The notes beneath the pieces were generated by a model. The model worked only from the letters and a program-made list of their open reading frames with translations, was not told the DNA's origin and did no database searches. A program made the position numbers and the translations under genes. Positions 21,340 to 32,398 of a stretch of 64,000 nt of DNA are shown piece after piece (position 1 is the first letter of the stretch; every line of letters begins with the position of its first letter). The stretch comes from Muricea muricata (Eukaryota > Cnidaria > Anthozoa > Malacalcyonacea > Plexauridae): positions 26,059,746 through 26,123,745 of the forward strand of contig OY979717.1 of the NCBI GenBank assembly GCA_963855995.1, given 5' to 3'.

Positions 21340-23902
21340 TCTACTCAACAGACTGTGGGTTATTCCAGTCCGACAACGAGTGTATCCAGTCACAGTATCC
21401 GGAGACATTCGCCAGGCGTTTTTACAAATACGAGTACGTGAATCCGAACGAGATACTTTACGATTTCACTGGCGGTCGCATGCGGAAAAAGAAGTCGAAA
21501 CATATCGTTTTACACGACTTCTGTTTGGACTCACACCTTCCCCGTTTCTCTTGAATGCTGTCGTGGAAGCCCATCTTGACACATGGCAAGAGAGATGTCC
21601 AAAAGTTGTAGCTGAGCTAAGGAGTCTCTACGTTGATGATCTTCTTTCGGGAGGACGAACGGCCCAGAAAGCCCAACGCACCAAACAAGTAGCTACAGAG
21701 ATCCTTCAAGATGCAACGTTCCAATTGCATAAATGGAACTCGAATGTTCCGGAACTTGACCAGGAAACAACGCAAGTGACAGACGAGCAGACTTACGCGA
21801 AGCAACAATTAAACTTTAGCAAACAAGATTCAAAACTACTCGGGTTGAAATGGAACTAGCGACAAGACACGCTGAGCGTGGTTGTATCCAAGGAAAGAGT
21901 GCAATCAACAAAAGGAGGAGGACTGGGGAATTTAGCGCGAACGTACGACTCTCTTGGACTTATCGCACCAGTGACACTCGAAGGCAAACAAATTTATAGA
22001 GATATATGCGAATCGCAAAGGGCTTGGGACGCCCCTCTGGACGAAAGTCTTCAAAAACGTTGGCAGAAGTGGGAGGAAGAGACGCCCAGTGAATATACAG
22101 GGCCACGGTCAATCACAAACTTTCAAGAAGAAATCGAATCGGTGGAATTAAATGCGTTTAGCGATGCTGCAATGAAATTGGTTGGTGCCGTGATTTACTT
22201 GGTCGTTAAGCAAGCATCTGGTTCTAGTCAACAACTCGTGGCAGCCAAAAGTCGTCTTGCCAAGAGAAGCTTAACAATACCGAGACTTGAATTAGTCGGC
22301 GCTGACATGGCTACCAATCTTCTTATCAACGTACGCAACGCCCTTGATAATATTCCGACGCCACAACAGCTGAGGCGAAAGCAACAAAAGAAGTTGAGAA
22401 TTGAGAGTTGGAGCGTGGATCAGAAGGTTCATACATAACTGCAGAAACGTCGAGAGTAAAATCGGGCCCAATTACCACCGAAGACGTAATCACTGAACGA
22501 GCTGGTGGATTCGACAAGTACAAGAACGAGAGCAGAGTCAACCACATTTCGCAAAGTTGGCAGAAGAACTAGGACCACTTACGAACGCAGATAACCTACG
22601 AGTATGCCACGGGAGAATTCAAGGACAATATTTCTCCCCAGAGAGTTGAAGTTTGCAGAGAAGTTAGTCCAGCGAATACACCTTGAAACGTTGCACGGGT
22701 GAGTAAATCTAACTATGGCAGCAGTTCGCGAACAATTCTGGATTCCAAGGTTACGCAGTCTCGTGAAGAACGTTCGCAGTAGCTGTCATGGGTGTAAGAG
22801 ATTCTGTCCGACATCGATCATCAAACCAGTCCCAGGTCAACTACCGGAAGAACGTACCACCGTAGGAGTAGCCTTCGAAGTCATCAACACAGACTTTGCT
22901 GGTCCAGTCAGATATAAGCGGAAGAGCAACAGGAAAGGAAAAGCCTATTTGATTATCTTCGCGCGTAGCCTTTCCCGTTCGGTGCACTTAGAGCAACTAC
23001 CGAATTTGGAAACAGGAACGCTTATACCATGTCTTAAGCGTCTAATCGACCGTCGTGGACGACCTCGCATCGTTTACTCGGACAACGGTGGAACGTTTAT
23101 TAAAGCCGCCAAGTGGATCTCACAACTGCGTAAAGACGAGCGTATCCAAGGTTTACTAGAGCAACACGAAATAACATGGAAGTTCAATTTAAGCCGTGCT
23201 CCTTGGTGGGTTGGACAATTCCAGCGGCTTATCGCCGTTGTGAAGTCGGCTATGTATAAAGTAATCGAAAGTGGAATCCTTACTAGGGCGGAACTTTGTG
23301 AAGTGTTGTTAAACGTCGAAACACAGATAAACCGTCGACGGCTCAGTTATGTTGAAGATGATCCAGAATTACCCACGTTAACACCTGCAACTTTCCTACA
23401 TCGGCGTACGGCTCAATTGCCAGAAGAGGAAACTTGGACAATCACGGAACATGATCTCAGAAAACGAGCGAAGTTCCTTAAGTCATGTAAGGATGGATTA
23501 TAGAGAAGATGGCAAAGAGAATATTTAACAGCATTACGGGAAAGACATAATCTAACCCACAAAGTGAGCAAATTTCAACCTAAGGAGGGCGATGTAGTTA
23601 TTGTAAAGGGAGAATCCAAGAATCGAGGAACGTGGCGTTTGGCCATCGTGCGGAAAAACTTCGTTGGAAGGGACGGAGTTGTTCGAGGTGTCGAGCTCAA
23701 GACGGGAAAGGGAACATTAGAAAACCAGTTCAACTATTGTATCCTTTTGAGTTAGTTTGCGAAACAACACCCAACGTGAATCGAAGAGTCTTAATCCAGG
23801 AGCAACTGAATTTCGACCCAAACGGGCCGCAGCAGCTACACCAAACGCCCTGATGAGACAAATCCAAGAAATAGAAGACGAAGTGGATATGCTGAACAAG
23901 TA
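21340..23902 (+). pseudogene. BEL/Pao copy C pol: RT, RNase H, integrase and DUF5641
   Basis: Nearly continuous plus-strand pol. RT: SGDIRQAFLQIRV, LRFHW, TRLLFGLTPSPFLLNAVVEA, SLYVDDLLSGG (near 21630), FQLHKWNSNV. TAG at 21857-21859 interrupts LKWN/RQDTLSV in frame. Connection and RNase H: LARTYDSLGLIAPVTLEGKQ, ELNAFSDAAMK, SRLAKRSLTIPRLELVGADM. A frameshifted stretch follows at 22.4-22.7 kb. The integrase at 22715-23503 has C24/C27 (numbered from the Met at 22715), Asp60 in INTDFAGP and Asp123 in YSDNGGTF, but Gln170 in VGQFQRLI where the catalytic Glu belongs. TAG at 23501-23503 precedes RRWQREYLTALRERHN. DUF5641 runs from 23564 with a frameshift near 23715. The gene ends EIEDEVDMLNK at 23902. 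This is the best-preserved BEL pol here. Gag and the 5' LTR are absent. Confidence 0.93.
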
Positions 23903-23990
23903 GTGAGAACAATCTTATCGTTGACATTTATGACTAACATTGAGTGACATAAAAACATATGCATCTAGAGTAGAACGCATATGGGGGGAG

Positions 23991-24160
23991 TGTGTAGAAG
24001 ATTCCTGCGCACAGGCAGAACCTGAGCTAAATCGGGCGGGAACTTTTCAGGCGAACACATGTTGTTGTTGTTGTGCGAAGCGAGTGCACTGTATTTTCAA
24101 AGATTTATGTAAATTTATTTCTTTATTAAACATTGTCTTTTAATTTGTATGGAGAATTGT
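23991..24160 (+). repeat. BEL copy C probable 3' LTR
   Basis: A purine tract ATATGGGGGGAG just after pol is followed by TGTGTAGAAG, the usual TG start of an LTR. Compare the ATGGAGGAG-TGTTGG junction of copy D. The right boundary is uncertain because no 5' partner is in the window; hAT sequence begins near 24170. Confidence 0.45.
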
Positions 24161-24169
24161 TCGAGGAGG

Positions 24170-24857
24170 CATAATATTGAACCAATTTTCTACACCTTTC
24201 TGGCCTTGTCCCTGTCACATTGACTGCAATGTGGGCTAACATCTACCTGGTGCATTACCTGGTGCAGTCCTCTACCATGGTGCTCCTGCTATATGTCTTC
24301 AGCCTTTTCAATGCTGAGAATGAGCGCTCACATTCACATGAGGCAACTGGAAAAGTTGCTAAGATGCGAAGGGAAACTTTAATATTATCAAACCCATGAA
24401 AAGTCAAATGTTTAAGTGTGGCAGCACTGCTATGAGACCTTAACCTTGATAATTATGTTTTCCAATAAGACTGCCAAAGATCTAACTCACCATCAAGAGC
24501 CGATGGATTAGAAAGATCATCTTCATAGAAATTAGTAAAGGTTTTAAACCTATCTTTCCAATCTTAGGAAACAGAAGCAGTTAACATGGAAATATTTTTA
24601 GAAGGAACAGTACTCAAACCATAATAAAGGTTAATAGTGCTGAACTCAAACCTTGTTTTCAAATCAAAAATTAGTTGGTCTCGTAAAGGAATAGTAATGG
24701 AGATCCTAAAATAATCAGGAGTTGAAGCTGGAGGATTATCTCTATGTTTTTGTTTTGAAGCACACCTTTGCATTTTTTCTTCAATTGAAACTTTGTCTGC
24801 TAAGGCCACAGCTTCAGTGTACCAACGATCATGGTACAAATCAGCCTTATTTCTCAT
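24170..24857 (-). pseudogene. hAT-type transposase C-terminal region (ZMYM1/P52rIPK-like family)
   Basis: The minus strand from 24857 encodes MRNKADLYHDRWYTEAVALA, KQKHRDNPPASTPDYFRISI and LIFDLKTRFE, then DRFKTFTNFYEDDLSNPSAL and LDGELDLWQSYW. The hAT C-terminal dimerisation motif follows near 24300 (ASCECERSFSALKRLKTYSR, STMVEDC), then NVTGTRPERCRKLV. This order matches the hAT-derived proteins often labelled 52-kDa repressor of PKR inhibitor or zinc finger MYM type 1. Stops and frameshifts are present and the N-terminal half is missing, so it is a transposon relic rather than a host gene. Confidence 0.75.
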
Positions 24858-24899
24858 AGTAATGCCCAGTTTCTTTAATGCATCACTTAAATGAATGCC

Positions 24900-25830
24900 A
24901 CAATTATTTCAATGGCTGTAGCTTGCATATATGAATATATGATAAAACGTTCTTATGCGCAATATTTAAAATAGCACAGTAGTATAACACGTTATATAAT
25001 AATGATAATATGTTTTTTTTTTTGTCGAGGGTATCTACATTGTACTATCTGCAACCGTAAAGCTTTTGTTGTCTTACCTTAAAGCCACGTGGGCTATGTT
25101 CCTCTGTGCTTTGAGGTGTTGTGGCAAATCGCTATAGATTTGTCCTAAAACCTCCCTGTTATCGCTAGATAGAGCAGACAACACACGATTTATTCAACAT
25201 GCTTGAAGAAGCCATAATCGATCATAAATGAGCACGCTTTTCACTGACCGCTGCATTTCGTGCTCAAGTTTGTCGAAAACAATAGAACGTGTGCATGTGG
25301 CATTATGGAGCGCAAGTCAGTCAAGATTGGAGTTGACCTATCACGCAGCACGGTTTTGACTAACTTGACTAATTTTGACTGATTTGAGCACGAAAACATC
25401 TGTCAGCGGCCTCCCCTGAAGTTAGTCAAGAAGTCGAAAGAAAATCAGCCTCCTTAGTCAATCAGGGGGTAATCAACTAAGCAACTGACGGTCTTTATGG
25501 GGGAGGGTGAACATGCTATTAATCTCGACTTAGGCTCCCATAATTCGTAAATCAATTGCTTATAATATTGTACGCGAGAATTCGAACAACAAAAGTTTAA
25601 ATCGCGTTCTTGCTCGGAATTTAACAAGAAATCTGGCTTCCATTTATGCTAAATATAAAATTTAAGCAGGTGAATCTTCAATGGTTTAGAATAAATTGAT
25701 ATTGAATGTAATTTATTCGCAGACTTTGTTACGTTAGTCGCTTGACTAACTTGGCTAAAGCTAGATCCGACACTGTATGTAGGGACGGATGGTCGAATAC
25801 ACCGATATTGCCTAGTGTAGTACTTGTTCA
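24900..25830. other. Non-coding sequence with scattered TGACTAA repeats
   Basis: Several irregular occurrences of TTGACTAA/TTAGTCAA lie between 25300 and 25760 in both orientations, without clear terminal repeats. No coding segment was recognised. Confidence 0.35.
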
Positions 25831-25834
25831 AAGA

Positions 25835-26644
25835 AGGGAAAGAGCATCCAATTTAACCGTGGCAACACAAAAACTCGAAGACGCAAACGAGTATGCCGTG
25901 TGTTAGAACATGGCAAAGCACCAAGCAAGTCATCAAGAAAAACACCAATACCATGAATCCACGAGAAGTGATTTACAAGACCGTTCACGATGATCTTGGA
26001 GGCATTCCAGGCTGTTCGGGTGTAAGACAACTACTGAGAGATAGACAACAGGTAAATGATGTTCGCTATTTCAAAAGTTGATTGGATGCCATTACCGTCG
26101 GCGTCATTCCGTTTAATAAATTTTATTGTTTCCCAATTCCTGAGGTCTTTCCAGAGTGGTCTATCCATTTTCGTCGGCACAATGCATTGGCTAATTAATT
26201 AGTTCTATTTTGTACAGGTCAAGGATCTATCAAAATATATCCAAGAAGTCCGGAAACAGCAGAGGAAGACCATCTCAGAGAACACGAACGATGGCGACCC
26301 TTGGTTCCGTCTTCTAGGAGAAAGCAAAAAGCAGGCAAAAATTGAGATACAGCGTTTATTCGCGATATCAGAATTCCTCCTGAACCTCTCTGTGTTTTGA
26401 CATCGGACAGACAATTAAGCGATCTGAAGAGATTTTTCTGTAACCCAGTACAGTATCGTCCGTTTACCGTTGATCCAACATTTGATGTTGGGCAATATAA
26501 TGTCACACCAATCACGTATCAGCATCTTGCATACGAAGAAACTTATTTAACCTTCACAGCTACGTTGAAAATTCTTGAATATGATGATAATTATTGGCAT
26601 TATTATGAGAATTATTGGCATTTGAGACAGATGATGAACAGGCT
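25835..26644 (+). pseudogene. MULE-like transposase, 5' part, interrupted by BEL copy D
   Basis: An exon-like segment ends LGGIPGCSGVRQLLRDRQQV. After about 140 bp with a TTTTGTACAG acceptor it continues VKDLSKYIQEVRKQQRKTIS and NDGDPWFRLL, then IRIPPEPLCVLTSDRQLSDL and VDPTFDVGQYNVTPITYQHL. The DPTF-D-x-G-x-Y-V-T-TY-HL pattern resembles MULE-type transposases common in cnidarian genomes, in which this Asp is the first catalytic residue. One frameshift lies near 26350. The reading ends where the LTR starting TGTAGGAAAC begins; the same protein family resumes at 31699. Confidence 0.6.
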
Positions 26645-26809
26645 TGTAGGAAACTTCATGTTAGGATAGGTAATTAGGTTTGAAGACACAGGGAGAGCCG
26701 AACGTGCGAGTGAGATGTATACGTGTTTAATACAGGAATTAAATTGATGATTTTTAGTGAGTTGTGAGTTAGTTTAGGAAACGTTACCAACAAGATAACG
26801 TTTTCGACA
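26645..26809 (+). repeat. BEL copy D 5' LTR
   Basis: 165-bp direct repeat of 31538-31698. Shared blocks include CTTCATGTTAGGATAGGTAA, GAGATGTATACGTGTTTAAT and AACGTTACCAACA. The two LTRs differ at a modest number of positions and by small indels, so the insertion is not very recent. Confidence 0.85.
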
Positions 26810-26829
26810 AAGTGTCGACCCTGGCGGGA

Positions 26830-27990
26830 TGGTCAACCTACGAATTTGCACAAAGGCACAAAGCAAAATAAAAGCGCTAAAATTTCGAATCGGAAGATCA
26901 GGGGATATTTTAGCGAAAGGTAACAGAGAAGCCTTAGAGAGACAACGCCTTCACTGGGAGCGATTTCTAGTATGATCAACACGTTAAAGGAAAGAAAACA
27001 TGTTCTCGCAGAGCAAATCTGAGGAAGAAGTAAGATTTGGGCCCAATCGCCAGAAAGAACGTTGGCTGAAGCAGATCGGTGTGTAGGGAAGCTTACTAAT
27101 GAAATTAACAACCTTGATGCGGTTGCCCAGGAAGCTTTGACACGAAAGGAAGAACAACGGAGATTGGAATTTGAGAAGGGCCTGACTGAGCAAACGTTAG
27201 GGCAAGAAAAGGAGGAAGCCGAAGTGAAATAGATGTCAGCCTTTGAACACCAGCAGAAACTAAAGGAACTACAACAAACTGTATCAAGTCCGAAAGATTT
27301 ACAGCAGCTAAAATGCCCAAATTGATAATTGCGATTTTCACTGGTACACCCCAAGACTTGGTGAGATTTTTGGGTCAGTTTGAAACCCAAATTGACAAAT
27401 CGAATGTGGATGATGTAACTAAGTTTTCTTATCTGAAGGAATTAATGGATATAAAGGTTAGAAGACTCATAGATGAAGTTACCTACTATTAAAGAGAGAG
27501 ATGTTGCAAAAATCCATTCATTTTACAAAACTCTGCTGTTTAACGTCGAGTCACTGCAAACGCTGGAAAGTCTGGAGAAACTGGATGCTGCGGTGCGATT
27601 TAATTTCGATATGCTGGAAGTAATCAAAAGCGAGCCAGCGATGACTAACGAGAAGTGGAGTGAGTGGACATTCATAGAATTCGTCAATGAGTTGGAACGT
27701 TGGACAAAGAACAACCATATTAAACAGCCGCATGGATCAAGATATCACGGAAAGGAAAGAGACAGATCCTACTTTGTCAAAAGGTTGTTTGTACTGTTCA
27801 GACGAAAGCCGTAAAGCCATCAGTTGTGACAAGATTGTAAATTCTGGCGAAAGAAAGAAGATTTTGGCTGAAAAACAATTATGTTCTAATCGCGCTAGGA
27901 CCAAGCATCGCGCTGCAGATTGTAAAAGCAAGCGTGTTGGACATGCCATGGTAACATCGCACGTTTATCTGTGATAAGAGTCCTCCGCCT
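26830..27990 (+). pseudogene. BEL copy D gag (coiled coil, DUF1759, zinc knuckles)
   Basis: Coiled-coil residues (AQEALTRKEEQRRLEFEKGL, TEQTLGQEKEEAEVK) lead to DUF1759: KMPKLIIAIFTGTPQDLVRF, QIDKSNVDDVTKFSYLKELM, FYKTLLFNVESLQTLESLEK and WTFIEFVNELERWTKNN. A knuckle region follows: CLYCSDESRKAISCDKI, KKILAEKQLCSNRARTKHRA and ADCKSKR. These are the standard gag modules of BEL/Pao elements that package RNA. In-frame stops and frameshifts occur near 26985, 27230, 27325 and 27720, so no full Gag can be made. Confidence 0.88.
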
Positions 27991-27999
27991 CGAGAGCCA

Positions 28000-30900
28000 G
28001 GTATGACTGCCAATTTCGTTGGAGCCTCTACCGTTGTACACCCTATTGTAGTTGTCTGGATAAATGGCTACAAATTTCGAGCATTGTTGGACAGTGGCGC
28101 TAGTCATTCCTATGCGTCGTCAACAGCCATTAAGCTGATCGGTGCCAAATGCAAGTCGGTTGGCGTGCGTCAGATCGTGATGTTAGCACGGCCCGAAAAA
28201 TGCAAGTTTAGGACGCGTTCGTCGAGTCTCTCAACAAAGACTTCGTCCTCGATGTAAGCCTAACCAAGATAGAGAAAAACGATTTGCTTCAGCTAGAAAA
28301 TCCTCGGTACAAGGAAATCCTTACAAAGTTCCATCATCTATACGGTGTCTACATGGACGATTATGATGACAAAAATACGCTACCTGTACATCATAACCTA
28401 GGAGCGAATGAATATGCCAAGTTCCGAACCAACAAAATTCTGCGTGTCAGTAAGACCGGAGAACCGGTGGCTGAGCACACCCAGTTTGGATGGGCGCTTA
28501 TGTCTCCCGGAGAGGATGGAGTAGGTACGCTTGGTTGTTTTGCTGTCAACTCTACTACGGGACGTGTTGCGTTTTTATTGGATCAAAGATCCCAATTTCT
28601 CCGAGATCGAAGTGCTTCGGTTTACCAGAGTTGTATTCGGTCTGGCACCGTCCCCGTTCCTGCTGAACGGAGTTATTCAACAACACTTAGAAACGCTTGA
28701 ATCTCGTTATCCAGAAAGTGTCGCTGAAGTAGGAAAAAGTCTGTACGTCGATGATCTTATTTCCGGTGCACCGACTACAGAAGAAGCCAAAGAGTTAAAG
28801 CGTGATGCAGTCGAAATTTTCGACGACGCTAAGTTCAGGTTACATAAGTAGCATTCGAACGTTTTCGAACTTGAATCGGGCAGTGTCGAAAGTGAACCCA
28901 CCTTTGCCAAACAACAACTAGAGGGAAATTCAACTTGTTCGGACAGCAATTTATTAGGATTGCCATGGGGTAAATTTAATGATCATTTACGTGTAGAATT
29001 TCCAACCACACCAGCGGTGTTAGCGAAACGAGGTGTTCTTGCGTATTTAGCGAAGGTGTACGACCCGTTGGGCCTGGTCTCACTGGTATTGTTGGAAGGG
29101 AAATTAATATATCGTGACATTTGTGATGCAAAGATGCGATGGTATGCGCCTATCTCAGACACCTTACGTGAACGGTGGAAAAAGTGACAGCACGCATTAC
29201 AGCACATCATACATATCTTTTACACGAAGTATTCCTGTGTACCGAGAGCCACTTCAGGAAGTGAAATTGCATTCGTTAGGGGATGCAAGCAAAGAAGGGG
29301 TGTGAGCTGTCGTGTATGCTGTTATGAAACAAGACTTTGGTGTCGTTCAGGAGCTAGTGGCCGCCAGATCGCGTCTTGCCAAAACAAGTCTCACCAAACC
29401 GAGATTGAAGCTTGTAGCGGGCCATATGGCTGTAAATCTAGCTGTAAATGTGAGAAGTGCGTTACAAGGGTTGAACATCACGAAATATATCCACTGTTAG
29501 CTAGACAGCACAGTGGTACTCCATTGGTTAAACGACAACGGCGAATAGCGGCAATTCGTTGCGAATCGTGTGAACAAATTGAAAAGTCAAGAGAATGTGT
29601 TATGGCGCCATGTACCAACTACTGAAAACCCTGCGGACCTGGGGAATCGTCGTGTTAGCGTAACAGCAGCAGAGCTATGGTAGAATCGTCCAACATGGTT
29701 GGCAGATCCAAGTAAATGGCCGCCTCAATTCGTGACAAATGCAAGTGAAATAAGTGACGGGGAGAGGAAGGTTCAACGAGAACTTTCTGTGGTTGCTGGG
29801 GTTGAGGTGAGCAATTACCTCGACACTATCCTCAGTAAGTTCAGTTTGCGTAAAGCCACGAGGTTTTTTGGATGGGTCTCGCGGTTCATCCATCATTCTC
29901 GAAATCCTTCCAAGAAGATGGATGGAGCGATGACAACTGACGAAGTTTTAGCTGCAGAGATGTTTTGGGTGCAGCGAACGCAGCAACAAGCAGTAAATTC
30001 TGAAAAGTTCTTTGAAGACAAACTACAATTGAATCTACAATTAAACGCAGACAGAATCTGCGTGTGTTGTGGCAGAATCCAGGGCGAATATCCCAAGCAG
30101 TTAAATTTACCAGATTCATCATTGTTTACGACCAAACTAGTGCAAAGGGCACACGTGTGTACCCTATACACGGCGGTGTAGGATTAGTTATGGCAAAGAT
30201 TCGTTAGATGTATTGGATACCTCGTCTTCGCAGGCTTACAAAGAAAGTGATTTCTCATTGTTGGGATGTAAGAAATTCAGAGCAGTTCCTGCGCAGACTC
30301 CGCCTGCTGGTCCATTGCCGAAAGTGAGAACCGAACAGTCCACACCATTTAACGTCATTGGCGTTAATTTTGCAGGACCAGTGAAGTATCGAGATAAGGG
30401 AAAAGAACGAAAGTCGTACATTGTACTATACTCGTGTAGTTTAGCTCGGGCGGTGTTCTTAGACTTGCTACCTAGTCTCGAAACGAAAGAGTTTATTAGG
30501 AGTTTCAAACGCTTGATTGCAAGGAGAGGCAGACCGTCATTAATATAGATAACGGTTCCACCTTTGTCGCAGCTGAAAAGTGGTTACAGTCCGTCCGGAA
30601 AGACGAAGAGCTGAATGATCTCATGCGTGATTATAAGATATCATGGCGACTTATCTCAGCCGAGCCCCCTGTTGGGGAGGGCAGTTTGAGAGATTAATCG
30701 GGTTGATGAAGGCAGTTTTTTACAAGACCGTGGGCGGTGCAATGCTCACTTAAGAGGAATTAAGTGAAGTGCTCCCCGATGTTAAAATGGCAATGAACAA
30801 TCGACTGCTCGGTTACATGCAGGAAGACGTGCAATTACAGACGCTTACGCCAAACTCGATGCTGTTCTTGAATCAAAATTATCTACCAGAGTTAAAGCCT

Positions 30901-31400
30901 CCCCAGGAAGATACCAACATGAGGAAATGAGCGAAGTTTTTAAGCCGTGCGAAGGACGAAATGTCAAGACGTAACTTGGACAAATGAGTATATGCGAGCG
31001 TTGCGAGAGCGTCATCAATTGATACATGAGTCTAAATATCATCACATTAAGGCCGGCGATCTAGTGCTAATAAGGTCGACAGAGCGAAACAGGAACCATT
31101 TTGGCTTCTCGGAGTCGTAGAAAATTTGATCTCGGACAAAGACAAAGAGTGATTCGGGCAGTTCGATTACGAAGTGGTCGTGATCGGTTAGCACGTGCAG
31201 CGCAGCAGATATATCCGTTAGAACTTAGTTGTGACATTTTCAAGAACGGAGACGGGAGAACACAAGTTAAAGTGAGTCGGAAGCTATATCATATCTTTTC
31301 GAACCAAGTGCACCGAAATATATTCCGAAACGTCAAGCAGCAGTCGAAGCAAAGAAACGGATACGTGAACTATTTAATGATGAACAGCGTGAATGACTGT
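28000..31400 (+). pseudogene. BEL copy D pol: protease, partial RT, RNase H, integrase, DUF5641
   Basis: The protease has FRALLDSGASHSYASSTAIK near 28080. The linker LPVHHNLGANEYAKF and HTQFGWALMSPG is intact, but at about 28560 AVNSTTG joins directly to RT DVLRFYWIKD. The RT fingers and the first catalytic Asp segment are therefore deleted. SLYVDDLISG is present near 28741. Stops replace Trp at HK*HSN (28849), RWKK*QHA (29186), IHC*LDSTV (29498) and ELW*NRPTW (29682). RNase H (LGDASKEGV, LAKTSLTKPRLKLVAGHMAV) and the integrase zinc-binding part (YWIPRLRRLTKK, CWGCKKF) follow. The core has GVNFAGPVKY with Asn for catalytic Asp. GGQFERLIGLMKAVFYKT keeps Glu. DUF5641 (EYMRALRERHQL) ends near 31400. 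It is inactive. Confidence 0.92.
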
Positions 31401-31537
31401 TAACCATCACCAAACATTGGTTATGACTATTTACATTAAGTATAACTAATACTAGCTTGTGATCGAACAGGTAAAGTTAGTTTTTGGTTTAGTTTCCAAG
31501 TTAGCATGTGAATCATCCTGATTCACATGGAGGAGTG

Positions 31538-31698
31538 TGTTGGAAACTTCATGTTAGGATAGGTAATTAGGTTTGAAGACACATAAGAGAGCCGAACGTT
31601 CGGGTGAGATGTATACGTGTTTAATACAGGAAATAAATTGTTGACTTTTAGTGAGTTGTGAGTTTAAGAAACGTTACCAACAATATAACATTTCGACA
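31538..31698 (+). repeat. BEL copy D 3' LTR
   Basis: Partner of the LTR at 26645-26809, preceded by the purine tract ending at 31537. Confidence 0.85.
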
Positions 31699-32145
31699 GG
31701 ATCTCTTCTCAGGATTTCTTTTGATAGATCGATAAACCTGTGAGCTTCATTTGAAAAAGAATATTGCAAAGAAACTACGCGAGATGCAATTTTCAAAAGA
31801 TTTTAAAAATGAAATAATCGCCGACATATTTGGAAAGAGGCGTGGAGGTGCCTTTGAATGTGGCTTAATGGACGCCAAGAGTGAAGAAGGTTTCGATGCA
31901 ATGTTAGACAACCTCGAACAACGATCGTCATCAATACACGTCAACGGCGCAGATTTCCATGCTTGGTTTCGAGCAAGAAAAAAAAGAATTTCTTTGTTTA
32001 GTCATCAGTCCGGTCCGCCAAAGAGAGCAGGTCTTGGTTCTCCTCCGGAATCCTTTATCACAAGTCGGTCTGAATAGACAAATCGCTCAATTCAAGAGTT
32101 TATCAAATCTGAAGATAAGGAAACCAAGAAATAGTCTAGGACATG
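31699..32145 (+). pseudogene. MULE-like transposase, 3' part
   Basis: Immediately after the BEL D LTR the plus strand encodes KKNIAKKLREMQFSKDFKNE, IIADIFGKRRGGAFECGLMD, SEEGFDAMLDNLEQR and DFHAWFRARKK. After a frameshift come RAGLGSPPESFITSRSE, an in-frame TGA/TAG region, and TNRSIQEFIKSEDKETKK. In this transposase family the K-NI-KL, GLVDA and AGLGxPP-FYTN-SES-N motifs follow the DPTF domain found at 26.5 kb. The two parts are therefore one gene split by the BEL insertion, with some central sequence missing. Confidence 0.65.
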
Positions 32146-32398
32146 TATATGAGTTTGTATGCATTTCATTTAGGACAGATAATATTAACTGTTCTAAAGT
32201 GCTACTGTGGCGAAATTTTTATTTCAGTTATACCTCGATAAAGTTTGTATTTTAGCGGCCGCCATTAAAATGCGCCATATTGGAAAGGTCATAATGCTAA
32301 GAGGTCTGTGACATCATAGTCTTAACTCGAGTTTCGCGGGGACAGCTATTGTAATACATAAATGACTAGAATCAGTTGGTTAAATACACATTTTAATC

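Larger units (their letters stand above)
26645..31698 (+). mobile_element. BEL copy D, complete LTR-to-LTR but internally deleted and mutated
   Basis: LTRs at 26645-26809 and 31538-31698 (starting TGTAGGAAACTTC and TGTTGGAAACTTC, ending TTTCGACA) bracket gag, protease and pol. A purine tract CATGGAGGAG precedes the 3' LTR. At about 5.05 kb it is shorter than intact BEL elements, and part of pol is missing. No clear 5-bp target duplication is seen (AGGCT on the left, GGATC on the right). It sits inside a MULE-like transposase gene. Confidence 0.85.

Noticed and set aside
24564..24857. A host gene for a PKR-inhibitor repressor
   Set aside because: The similarity is to the hAT-derived family as a whole; stops, frameshifts and lack of the N-terminal half indicate a transposon relic.
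26833..27390. A 185-codon minus-strand open frame
   Set aside because: Antisense shadow of the BEL copy D gag coiled coil and DUF1759, which has motif support on the plus strand.
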